This document shows, one piece after another, positions 1 to 9,600 of a stretch of 42,409 nt of DNA (within the stretch, counting starts at the first letter, position 1; the number at the start of each line of letters is the position of its first letter). The notes beneath the pieces were generated by a model. That model made no database searches. It was not told the DNA's origin and was given only the letters and a program-made list of their open reading frames with translations. The translations under genes and the position numbers were made by a program. Where the stretch lies: NCBI GenBank assembly GCA_022600935.1, contig JAHZJL010000223.1, positions 1-42,409 of the forward strand. The letters are read 5' to 3'. This DNA is from Gammaproteobacteria bacterium (lineage in GTDB: Bacteria > Pseudomonadota > Gammaproteobacteria > Methylococcales > DRLZ01).

Positions 1-279
1 AAGCGATATTAATTCAACTGGTTAAATAGGGTAAGGCACTTTATAGATTTGGCTGAAGCAAGTGAGTAATCAAGAAAGTCTTCAATTGAAATGTATGGTG
101 TACAGATTATCTACTTCTTATTAGCGGTAATATAATTGTACTTTATCCTGGGTTTTATTTATGATTAATACATAATTATAAATATATTGCAAACCTGTGC
201 ATTCTAATTGAATTTTCTTATTTAGAAGCCACACGAAACGGAAGTCATTTTTGCAACATCATTTAAAGGAGAATTGATT
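1..279. other. AT-rich non-coding left edge and leader of FG-GAP gene
   Basis: No credible open reading frame is visible on either strand. The stretch is very AT-rich, and several TATAAT-like strings occur between about 125 and 195, so no single promoter can be picked. The only firm signal is the ribosome binding site AAAGGAG at 265-271, which serves the gene starting at 280. Confidence 0.5.
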
Positions 280-3000
280 ATGAATAAAAATAACTTATCA
301 CCTTCCTACATTTCACATAAAAACATCTTCCCATCTGAAAATAAATTCCAACCTAATAATATAAAAACAGTACGCCAGCGTTTACGAAACACAATAATCA
401 CATGGATTGCACCACTTTTGGCCCTATCGCTCACCGGGATCGCGACTTCTGCTATTGCCAGGGATGCCATATTCGAACTCTCCAGCCTTGATGGACGTAA
501 TGGCTTTGTGATCAACGGCGATGAAGCTGCTAACGGAAGTCTAAGAATGGTAAATTCGGCAGGCGATGTCAATGGTGATGGGTTTAATGATGTGTTAATT
601 AGTGTTCGAGAGGCCACCTTCAACGGGAATGTATCTGGTGCTAGTTACGTCGTGTTTGGTGCCAGCGGAGCAGGGGCGAACGGCACGCTGGAACTATCCA
701 CGCTTGATGGCAACAATGGTTTTGTCATTCTAGGAGTGACAGTTGGTGACTTCTCAGGCTGGTCAATAAGCGCGGCGGGAGATGTTAATAATGATGGCAT
801 CGGTGATCTATTGATAGGCGCGCCAAGCGCTGATCCCAATGGATCTTTATCTGGTGCTAGCTATCTGGTATTTGGTGCCCGTAGCATCGGTTCTGGCGGT
901 GTTCTCGAGCTATCTGCGCTAGATGGTAGCAATGGCTTTGTGATTAACGGCGCGACAGTTGGTGACACTGCAGGAGTATCAGTAAGCGCAGCGGGTGATG
1001 TTAACGATGACGGTATCGACGACTTTCTAATCGGTGCGCCAACGAACGGATCTGGGCAGGGTACCAGCTACGTGGTATTTGGCGACATTAGTATTGGCAC
1101 CAACGGTGTACTAGAGTTGTCCACTCTTGATGGCAATAACGGCTTTTCGATTAACGGTGTGACAGTTGGTGGCAGATTAGGAGTATCAGTAAGCGCAGCG
1201 GGCGATGTTAACAATGACGGCATCGATGATCTGTTGTTAGGCGCTCCATCCGTTGATATCAATGATACTGACGTTGGTGCCAGCTATGTGGTGTTTGGTA
1301 CCAGCGGCGTAGGCGCTGGTGGCGTGCTGGAGTTGTCCTCGCTTGATGGCGATAACGGCTTCGTGCTCAACGGTTTTATAGGACATGACCAGTCGGGAAT
1401 GATAGTAAACGAAACGGGCGATATCAACGGCGACGGCATTGATGACTTATTGGTTGGTGCTCGACGCAGCAGTTTCGCCATATTTGGCGCCAATGGGATC
1501 GGCACAGGCGGTGTGCTGGAGTTATCCTCACTTGATGGTAGTAATGGATTTATGCTTAGTGGAATACTTAGCAGTTCAACCGCAGCGGTAAGCGGTGCTG
1601 GCGATGTTAATGACGATGGACTCGCTGACCTGCTGATTGGGTCTCGTCTCACTGATACCAATGGCAATCAAGATTCTGGTGCCAGTTACGTGGTTTTCGG
1701 TACCAGCGATGTCGGTGCCAGCGGCACACTGGATGTAACAACACTTGATGGTGACAATGGCTATGCAATCAATGGAGTAAGAACCGAGGATTTTTCAGGT
1801 AGTGCGGTCAGTACTGCTGGAGATATCAATGGTGACGGTATTGATGATCTGTTGATTTCTGCGCCAGGTGCCGACATCAACGATTTTGCTGGCGCCAGTT
1901 ATGTAGTTTTTGGTCAGAACCCTAACAATCCCGTACCTGTCATCTTAGAAACGCAAATTATAACGAGCTCTGATGATGCCGAAGAAAAATCAAGCGGCTC
2001 AGTGAATAGCAGAAGCAGCGATCTAGACCTCGGTGAAAAACTCGTTGGTCTGCGTTTTGCTGCGGTTAATATCCCTGCTGGAGCAATCATCACGCGTGCC
2101 TATGTACAATTTGATGCGGATGAATCAAATTCCAGCGTGGCTATGTTTGAGCTGGTGGGTGAAGCAAATGATAGTTCGTTACCGATTAGCCCCGCCTCAC
2201 AGAATATTTCGTCCAGAGCAAAAACAACCGCATCGACTACGTGGGCGCCTGACCCCTGGATCGCGGGCGATGCGGGAATACCGCAGCAGACAAGCGATAT
2301 CTCTGCAATTGTGCAAGAAATTGTCAAACGACCCGGTTGGTCGGGTGGAAACGCGCTGACCATTATTGTAAGCGGGAGCTCAGGGAAACGCGTCGCTGTG
2401 TCACACAACAAAAATCCAGCAGGAGCACCTTCTCTGCATGTGGAATACACTTTGGCGAATGGCTCGGTCGCCGATATACGTGTGGCAAATAACTTAGATG
2501 ACGCCGAAGAAAACGAGGATGGGTCCATTCAAAGAAACAGCAGCGATCTCGAACTGGGTTTTAATAAAACAAAACAGCAAACAGTTGGCATGCGTTTTAA
2601 CAGTGTAAATATTCCGCAAGGCTCGACGATTACTGCGGCCTATATTCAATTTCAAGCGGATGAAACAGATTCTGTGACAACAAACTTATTGATTGAGGGA
2701 GAAGCTACAGACCACGCGCAAGCATATGCATCCTTCATCGGAAATATCTCTTCAAGGAATCGTACCCAGGCTGCGATAGCCTGGACACCGCCACCCTGGA
2801 CATCCATAGGTGAGGCAGGCCCCAACCAGCAAACGCCGGATATTGCTTCGATTATTCAGGAAGTAATCGATCGCCCTGGCTGGTTGAGTGGTAATGCGCT
2901 TGGAGTTGTTGTCACCGGAAACGGTCAACGTACTGCGGAGTCTTATGATGGTATGCCAAGTGCAGCTCCTCTCCTGCATATGGAGTATATTTCACCGTAA
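280..3000 (+). CDS. Secreted seven-repeat FG-GAP (integrin-alpha-like) protein
   Basis: A 906-residue protein, probably exported. The ATG at 280 is chosen because AAAGGAG lies 8 nt upstream; an in-frame TTG at 274 is too close to that site. The N-terminus is long and basic, with a hydrophobic core at about residues 38-58 and a possible cleavage site near 60. Seven FG-GAP-like repeats of about 70 residues follow (about 65-546). Each has a calcium-binding-type loop of the form DxNxDGxxD (for example DVNGDGFND, DINGDGIDD) and a GASYVVFG strand. Two copies of a beta-rich domain follow at about 557-723 and 730-906. Each copy begins with a DDAEE motif and contains a WxxxPWxxGxAG-like segment and a PGWxxGNAL segment. 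The family suggests an extracellular beta-propeller for adhesion or ligand binding, but no substrate can be read. A clear hairpin terminator follows. Confidence 0.85.
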   Translation: MNKNNLSPSYISHKNIFPSENKFQPNNIKTVRQRLRNTIITWIAPLLALSLTGIATSAIARDAIFELSSLDGRNGFVINGDEAANGSLRMVNSAGDVNGDGFNDVLISVREATFNGNVSGASYVVFGASGAGANGTLELSTLDGNNGFVILGVTVGDFSGWSISAAGDVNNDGIGDLLIGAPSADPNGSLSGASYLVFGARSIGSGGVLELSALDGSNGFVINGATVGDTAGVSVSAAGDVNDDGIDDFLIGAPTNGSGQGTSYVVFGDISIGTNGVLELSTLDGNNGFSINGVTVGGRLGVSVSAAGDVNNDGIDDLLLGAPSVDINDTDVGASYVVFGTSGVGAGGVLELSSLDGDNGFVLNGFIGHDQSGMIVNETGDINGDGIDDLLVGARRSSFAIFGANGIGTGGVLELSSLDGSNGFMLSGILSSSTAAVSGAGDVNDDGLADLLIGSRLTDTNGNQDSGASYVVFGTSDVGASGTLDVTTLDGDNGYAINGVRTEDFSGSAVSTAGDINGDGIDDLLISAPGADINDFAGASYVVFGQNPNNPVPVILETQIITSSDDAEEKSSGSVNSRSSDLDLGEKLVGLRFAAVNIPAGAIITRAYVQFDADESNSSVAMFELVGEANDSSLPISPASQNISSRAKTTASTTWAPDPWIAGDAGIPQQTSDISAIVQEIVKRPGWSGGNALTIIVSGSSGKRVAVSHNKNPAGAPSLHVEYTLANGSVADIRVANNLDDAEENEDGSIQRNSSDLELGFNKTKQQTVGMRFNSVNIPQGSTITAAYIQFQADETDSVTTNLLIEGEATDHAQAYASFIGNISSRNRTQAAIAWTPPPWTSIGEAGPNQQTPDIASIIQEVIDRPGWLSGNALGVVVTGNGQRTAESYDGMPSAAPLLHMEYISP
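472..1917 (+). repeat. Seven tandem FG-GAP coding repeats (about 210 bp each)
   Basis: The coding sequence repeats seven times in tandem. Each unit opens with (V/T)LELS-LDG-NGF, continues with AGDVNxDGxxDLLIGAP, and ends with GASYVVFG plus a Gly-rich linker. Units 5 and 6 are the most diverged: unit 5 lacks most of the segment between the calcium loop and FG, and unit 6 lacks the GD before the core. DNA similarity between units 2, 3 and 4 is high, for example around gtaagcgcagcggg. This points to recent internal duplication. Confidence 0.85.
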
Positions 3001-3031
3001 AATAATTATTTTGTTATAAAACGAATCTTTA

Positions 3032-3066
3032 CTGATCGGCTAACAATTTAGCCGATCAGGTTTTAT
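3032..3066 (+). terminator. Rho-independent terminator after FG-GAP gene
   Basis: A perfect 12-bp inverted repeat (CTGATCGGCTAA at 3032-3043 and its complement at 3048-3059) encloses a 4-nt loop and is followed by GTTTTAT. It starts 31 nt after the stop codon at 3000. The T-tract is short but the stem is strong. Confidence 0.8.
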
Positions 3067-3107
3067 AGCGTAGGCTACGGCACTATAGTCAAATCTGGCT
3101 GGTAAAT

Positions 3108-3443
3108 ATGAATAAAATGATAGCTATATTGTTTGCGATATTTTGCTTTTCCACATCTGCTCTTTCAAAAAGCATAATGGGTTCTGGAATGTGGTTCTGG
3201 ATTATTATTGTTGTTGGCTTTGTAGTAGCTGTTAGTCAGTTTATTACCAAATTTCAATATTTTGGCGGGGTTATTGCCTGCCTGCTCAGTATTATCTCTA
3301 TCTGCGCAGTTTTATTTGGTTTGGTTGCTGCAACAATTGGTGGCTCATTCAAACTTAATGACAACGAATCGCTCTTACTATTTTTGTTTTTTATGATTGC
3401 TGTGTTTGGATTCACATTAGGCAGAATTAACAAAAAAGCTTAA
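3108..3443 (+). CDS. Small hypothetical membrane protein
   Basis: A 111-residue protein I do not recognise. Residues 1-20 look like a signal peptide or first membrane segment (ILFAIFCFSTSALSK). Further hydrophobic stretches lie at about 27-45, 51-75 and 87-104. Short polar loops separate them, and the C-terminus is basic (GRINKKA). The start at 3108 has no convincing Shine-Dalgarno sequence. The gene lies just after the terminator of the FG-GAP gene and converges on the giant gene at 3611. No function is inferred. It is a plausible real gene because of its consistent membrane-protein composition. Confidence 0.55.
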   Translation: MNKMIAILFAIFCFSTSALSKSIMGSGMWFWIIIVVGFVVAVSQFITKFQYFGGVIACLLSIISICAVLFGLVAATIGGSFKLNDNESLLLFLFFMIAVFGFTLGRINKKA

Positions 3444-3595
3444 ATTAGATAAGGAAACAAGTGATCAGATTCTTTGCATATCAATTATTCTGATCTCGTG
3501 GTCATGATCGCTTTGGTAATATCACTGAACAACTATTTTTTTATTCCATTGCCCAGTGATAGTTTCACCGCATAGCGTTAAAGATTTAAATCCTA

Positions 3596-3617
3596 TATTC
3601 TGACAGGCTGTTAATTC
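3596..3617. repeat. 22-bp flanking repeat, copy 1 (at stop of giant gene)
   Basis: The sequence TATTCTGACA, then GGC, then TGTTAATTC overlaps the reverse-strand stop codon of the giant gene at 3611-3613. A copy matching at 20 of 22 positions lies in the same orientation at 11367-11388, about 480 bp upstream of that gene's start. Together they bracket about 7.8 kb. Confidence 0.5.
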
Positions 3618-6600
3618 GATCGATCAATCGTAAAGTCCCAGGCAAACGAATCACAACCATCTTTACCATTTGGCCCTAAACCGACATAGATCGTATCGCC
3701 GCTATTGAGAGTCCCGAGGGTTCCGTCAAACGTTGTTTGACCACCACGATCATAGCTTTGACTTTGAATGAAAGTATCATTCACATAGAGCCTGACTTCA
3801 CTACCATTTCCGAAAGCGCAACCCGTGTGGGTTGCTTGGCTTTGTACGATACGATAGTTGCCTGCCTGACTAACCTGGTAAGCAGCAATCACGAATCGGT
3901 CAGCCGCTTGTCCTTGATTAACGCCACGTCCTGCGTGTCCACCAGTCGGTCGCATACTACCATAGGCAAGATCACTGGCGTCAGGGAGTCCACGGACACC
4001 ATCTGAATCATAGTAAATACCATTCCATTGTAGAGCAGTATAGTTGCTTGCCTGTCCAATCGGACCCGCGTTGTTCCACAGATATGACCAGCCTTGTGCA
4101 GGTGTCACACTGGTATAGTCTGCCTGATACACAGCAACTGTCTGACTGCCAGATAGACTCGCCACATCCCAGCTGATAGACACGCTATCATTTCCAGTTT
4201 GTCCATCGCTGACATTGATCGTGACAGTATAGAGCCCCGGTGTAGTTAGTGTTCCAGATACTACCCCTGAGCTGGTTATCGATAAGCCTGGCGGTAGACC
4301 CGTTGCGCTGAATTGCAGGGTATCACCATCTTGATCGCTAGCACTCAGTGTGAGGTTGATGGTATCAGCTTCGGTGTCATTCTGATTGCCTGGATCCGTT
4401 AGTATCGGCGGAGAATTTCCACTTGCTCCAGAGCGTTCGAGCATGTAGTCCCAAACAAAGCCATCGCACCCATCAGATCCATTCGGTCCTGCTCCGACAT
4501 AGATGGTATCACCTGCAACGAGGCTACCGATGTTCGCGTCGAATGACGTTGCAGAGGGACCATAAGCGTGTTGATTAATGAAGATGTTATTTGCATAGAT
4601 TTCGACAACACCACCAGTGCGGGTGCATCCATTATCAGTGACCTGACTTTGTACAATACTGTAGTCCCCAGAACGGTCGACTGTAAATGCAGCAATCACA
4701 TATCGGTCATCGATTTGACCTTGCGCGATACCGCGGCCTGGATGGCCTCCGTTTGATTTCATGCTGCCATAAGCGAGATCGGTTGCATCAGGTAGGCCGC
4801 GGGCCCCATCCGAATCGTAGTAACTGCCATTCGATAGCATAGCTATATAGTTACTGGCCTCACCGATTGGACCTTGTGCATTCCACAAATATTGCCATCC
4901 AGGTGCTGGCGTACTGGTTTGATAATCGCCCTGGTAATGCGCGACAACTTCTGAACTATCTGTATTGACTGTCCAGGTGAAACTCACGGTATCACTGCCG
5001 CCGCTTCCATCATCTACTGTTACGGTGACATTAGAACTGCCGATAGCAGTTGCGTTTCCGTTAATAATACCGCTGTTCAAATCGATACTAAGTCCAGCTG
5101 GTAGCCCATTTGCGCTGAAATTTAAAACATCACCATCAACGTCATCAGCACTGATTAGCAAGGATACATTGTTACCAATCGCACTGTTTTGATTGCCTGG
5201 ATTCGTTGCGACAGGTGGTGTATTCCCTTGTGTCACGGGATCAATAGTCCAGGAAAATGTTGCGCTATCACTGCCGTTATTGCCATCGGCAACTGTTACT
5301 GTAACCGTTGTTACACCACTCGTTATCGGTGAACCACTGATTACACCAGTATTACTGTCAATACCGAGACCAGTGGGTAACCCAGTCGTGCTAAAAACGA
5401 GTGTATCTCCATCAGGATCATTAGCACTGAGAGCAAGAGTAACGCTGTTTCCAACCACCGAGCTTTGATTTCCAGGGTTGATTAAAGATGGGGGTGTATT
5501 TGCTGAGGGATTCTCTGGTGCAGGTTCCTGTTGGTCAATCTGGCGTAAATATGAAACCAGTTGATTCAGTTCAGTGGTTGTCACTGATACATCTACATGT
5601 GCTGAAACAGCTTCAGCAAGCGAGGCAGCGGAGCCGTCATGCAAATAAGGTGCAGTTGCCCACAAGCCGCGCAATGTTGGTGTATCAAAACCCGTTAGTA
5701 CTCCACCGATTCGATTACCACTGGCAGGTTTTATCGTTCCAACATCATGTAATGACGCGCTCACGCTATCTGTAAATCCCTGACCTGAATGACATGTTGC
5801 ACATGCCTGGTTTATAAAAACAGTTTTACCTGCTTGGGCATTTGTAGTGAGTGTCCCATCAGGGTTGCGATCTGGACTCGTTTCAAAGTTCGTTAATGAG
5901 TTGACATATGCTGCCAAGGCATCAAGATCTGAACTTAAACCTTCTTTCGACGCTCCGAGCGGATCACTAGTCGCATTAAAATCAGCATTGGTCATCAATC
6001 CTGTGCCACCAGCGAAGTTTCGAATTTGACCTTCGAAATCATGGACTTCATCAAAATTTGCAGTCCAATGCACTGCGCCATGTTCGGGCCCACCTCGGCC
6101 ATTCAAGTCAATGGTATTACGTACACCCTCGCCAAATTGGGTGAAATCCCAGACACGACCATCATGTCCACCGTCATTGTGACACGAAGCGCAGCTCATA
6201 TAAGAGTCTCTCGCTAAACGTGGGTCGCGGGCATCATAAAAATGCTGTTTTCCCGTTAACACTTGTGCTGACAGTTGTTCGTTGGCAACAGTATTGAGTG
6301 TATTCAGGGTGGTGACATTCTGGGCATTTAAACTCACTTCTGTTAATAAATTACTAAGGTCGTGAACGGTTACAGAACGATCCATGAAATTATGAACATA
6401 GAGGGTTAAACCATCGGCAGAGAGTGCCAGGCCCTGAGGTGCTCTACCTACATCAAAGCGGACTAATTCAGCTTTTGAGTAATTATCAACGACAGCGACT
6501 TGACGGCTTCCTTCCAGCACAGAAAAAAAGTGGTTACCGGTTTTATCAAATAAGCCGGTAACAGCAACGCCTCCATTATCATGATCAATACGCGCAGCGT

Positions 6601-9600
6601 GATCTTCACTTTGACTTGCCAGGTCGATGCGCGATGATATGCTGCGGACACTTGTTTCAAATGTTAAGTTCTGACTATCACGCAATGTTCCGCGCAGAAT
6701 ATTATCCTGTTTAGAAGGCGCCCATGCCGACAACCCATCGGGTGAAATAACCATCGGGCCTAGATAATTCGGAATACCACGTCCGCTGTTCTCGGAATCG
6801 TTGCGATTACTATGGAGTAAAGAGATAGTGCCTGAGATCGCCATGTTCGAAGCATTGATTACAACTACTTCGGCACCTCCCTGGTCTACCTGTGGATTAG
6901 CACCATCTTCTCCAGGCAATAAAGGTGTTATAAAACGTGACACATAAATTTTACTACCGTCAGCGTTTATCGAGAAGTGACGCGGGTTTGGACCAACTCC
7001 TATTTCAGCGGTTTGCGACGAAGAAGACGTGTCGAAACGTAGTAATTTTCCGCTGGATTCCAATGAAATATACATCTTATTACTAGATGGATCGGCAGCA
7101 ATGCCAAATGGTCGTGAACCATTGGGTAGTGGAATTGTTTGTATGATGCTTAAGGATGACGCATCGATTATGCTGATGGATGCACTTTGACGATTTGTTA
7201 CCCAGACTGTTCCAGCTGTTGTCATCGCCAAACTGCGAGGGTTTTGTTCAACAGCAATTTCGGCGACTTTATTCATTGTCACGGCATCGAAAACACTGAC
7301 TGAGGCGTTATCTGGATTGACGTTCCAGATTCGATCATTACCTACTCTTGTTTGGTAGATAATGCTCATGGATTCAACAGCACGATTGATTGTCAATGGA
7401 GCATGAATCAATTGCAAAAACTGAGTTTGCTCAGTAGCTCCAGTGTCATCAGTTACAATCAATGTCACGATATAGCGCCCTGGACTGGAAAAACTATGCG
7501 TAATTATTGTCGAATTCGAAAATGCTGTTTCAGGGCTGTTATCTCCAAAATTCCACTTGTACCGTGGATTTAGTCCGCCAGTTGTTACTGCGGTATAATT
7601 GACCGATGAATTCACTGGTTGAGGTGAAGTCAATATCGGGCTCAATACCAGGGAAGGAGGGTTATTGACCGTCCAACTGAAGCTTGTGTTATCGGCACCG
7701 CCACGTCCATCGCTGACGTTTAATTCAATCGTAAAGCTTCCAGAATTTGTCAATATTCCGCTGATTATTCCAGTAGTACTGTTAATACTAAGACCAATCG
7801 GCAGGTTGATCGCGCTATAAACCAGCGAGTCCCCATCTCCATCACTGGCAACAATGTCAAGACTGATGCTGTCACCGATGATATTGGTTTGATTTCCTGG
7901 GCTTATGATTACGGGTGGTTGATTATTTTCTGCAATGGTAATAACAACATCATCAATCGCAGCTTCAACCATACTGCCACTATCATTATCAGCAGCCTCT
8001 ATCAGCAGATGTATTGTCTGGCCAGCAAAGCTGTTTAATGATCCAGAAAATACAGACCAGTTTGCTGCATCATTATCAGCCGCACCTCTTTCTTCGAGCA
8101 AAATTGTTGAATTGTTCCCAATCGCAGTGACTCGAAGATAATCGGCATTCGATGCATTATTCAGGTGCGCAAGATAGTAAGAGAATGCAATCGTCGCCTG
8201 GCTATCCAGCGGAATAAAGATATTTGGAGAACGTATCGAAGTTTTGCCGTTATCGATATCATGTGAGCCGACACCTGAACCTGCTAGTGCACCAGTTACA
8301 AGTGCGTTCTGTCCACTTGTTGTACTGTCGAGTTGATAAGTATTGCCATTATTACTGGTGCTTTCTGGATTGGCTCGTTCCCAGAGTCCGGTCGTTGCAG
8401 TATCGTCGCCATTGGGGTTTCTGAACCAGCCTTGGTCGCTTTCAAAGTCGTAATCAACCTCAAAACCGCCATTTGAAAGTACTGCCCACGCAAATGAAAC
8501 ATTCGCATTGGCAATGCTATCACTAATTGAAACACTAACATTGTAATTTCCAGCCGTTCCAGCGGCAATTGTGCCGGCTATTACACCAGTTGAATTATTA
8601 ATCGATAAGCCTGCTGGCAAGCCAGATGCACTGAAAGTCAAAGAGTCGCCATCTGGATCACTTGCTATTACTGGTAGCGATAAACTGTCACCTTCATCAT
8701 TTATTTGGTTGCCCGGATCTACGATTATCGGCGCATCGTTAGATACAAATGGGGATAAATATTGGCCATCAATCACACTACGATAACCATCTTGGTATTG
8801 CCAGGCAACCGCAAGATTATCACCACCAGTATTTTCCTTTTGCAGAGCTTCAATATAGTAGCGTTGGCCTGCTTGTAGAGTGATTAAGGTCGATTGCTGT
8901 TCAGGCAATTTGTCCCATTCGCGAGATGCAGCCCAGGTTGGAACACTCGCAACTGTCGTTGCTCCTGCTGGATCGGTACTGTTGCTTAATAACAATTGAC
9001 CGCCATCATCGCTGGCGATCCAAAAGCGATATTGCCCAGTTAGCGGTGGGTGGATGAATCCACGCATACGTGTACCGTATAGATCTCCCAGGTTGGAAGG
9101 TGCTTCAAAGGTATTTTGAGTATCGCTGCCTGTAGGATTATCTGGATAGTTTGGACTATTGGTTAAATCGGAAACTGAACCACCTGCAATAGTTGTCCAC
9201 CATTCACGCGTAATTTCGCCAGTTCCAGCGCCGGATGGAAATGATGAAATACGCAACAGTTTCGCAACCGAAGGGACTCCTTGCTGATCAATAGCATAGA
9301 GCATCCAGTACCCTGGCGTTAGAACATCAGGGTTGCTGTGCAAATCTAAAGAATATGAACCATTATTTACTGTAGCAAATGGAACTTCAAGAAAGCGCAA
9401 ATCTGAATTAAGGTTGTGCGTGGTCGCAGACATCTTAATCATAGTAAATCGTTCAATCAACGATGTTGCTGCAACGCTGATTGTTTCGCCATAGTGAACC
9501 TCTTCTGGAGCCGACGTAATACTTGGACGGGTTGCAAGTGACCCGTCATCATTAAACAAATAGGCAGGCGAATACACTTGTGAGTCTGGATGATCTGCGG

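Noticed and set aside
274-282. Shared TTGATTATG at the starts of the FG-GAP gene and the TerB-like gene
   Set aside because: The flanking bases differ and only one has a ribosome binding site; a 9-base match of this kind is expected by chance.
472-1917. Tandem repeats considered as a CRISPR or minisatellite array
   Set aside because: The 210-bp period keeps the reading frame and encodes FG-GAP protein repeats; there are no short identical repeats with unique spacers.
3463-3495. Inverted repeat GATCAGA / TCTGATC after the small membrane gene
   Set aside because: Seven base pairs across a 19-nt loop with no following T-run is too weak to call.
3520-3561. Inverted repeat TATCACTG / CAGTGATA between two convergent genes
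   Set aside because: The stem is only 8 bp with a 26-nt loop, and the T-run is in the loop rather than after the stem, so it is not a convincing terminator.
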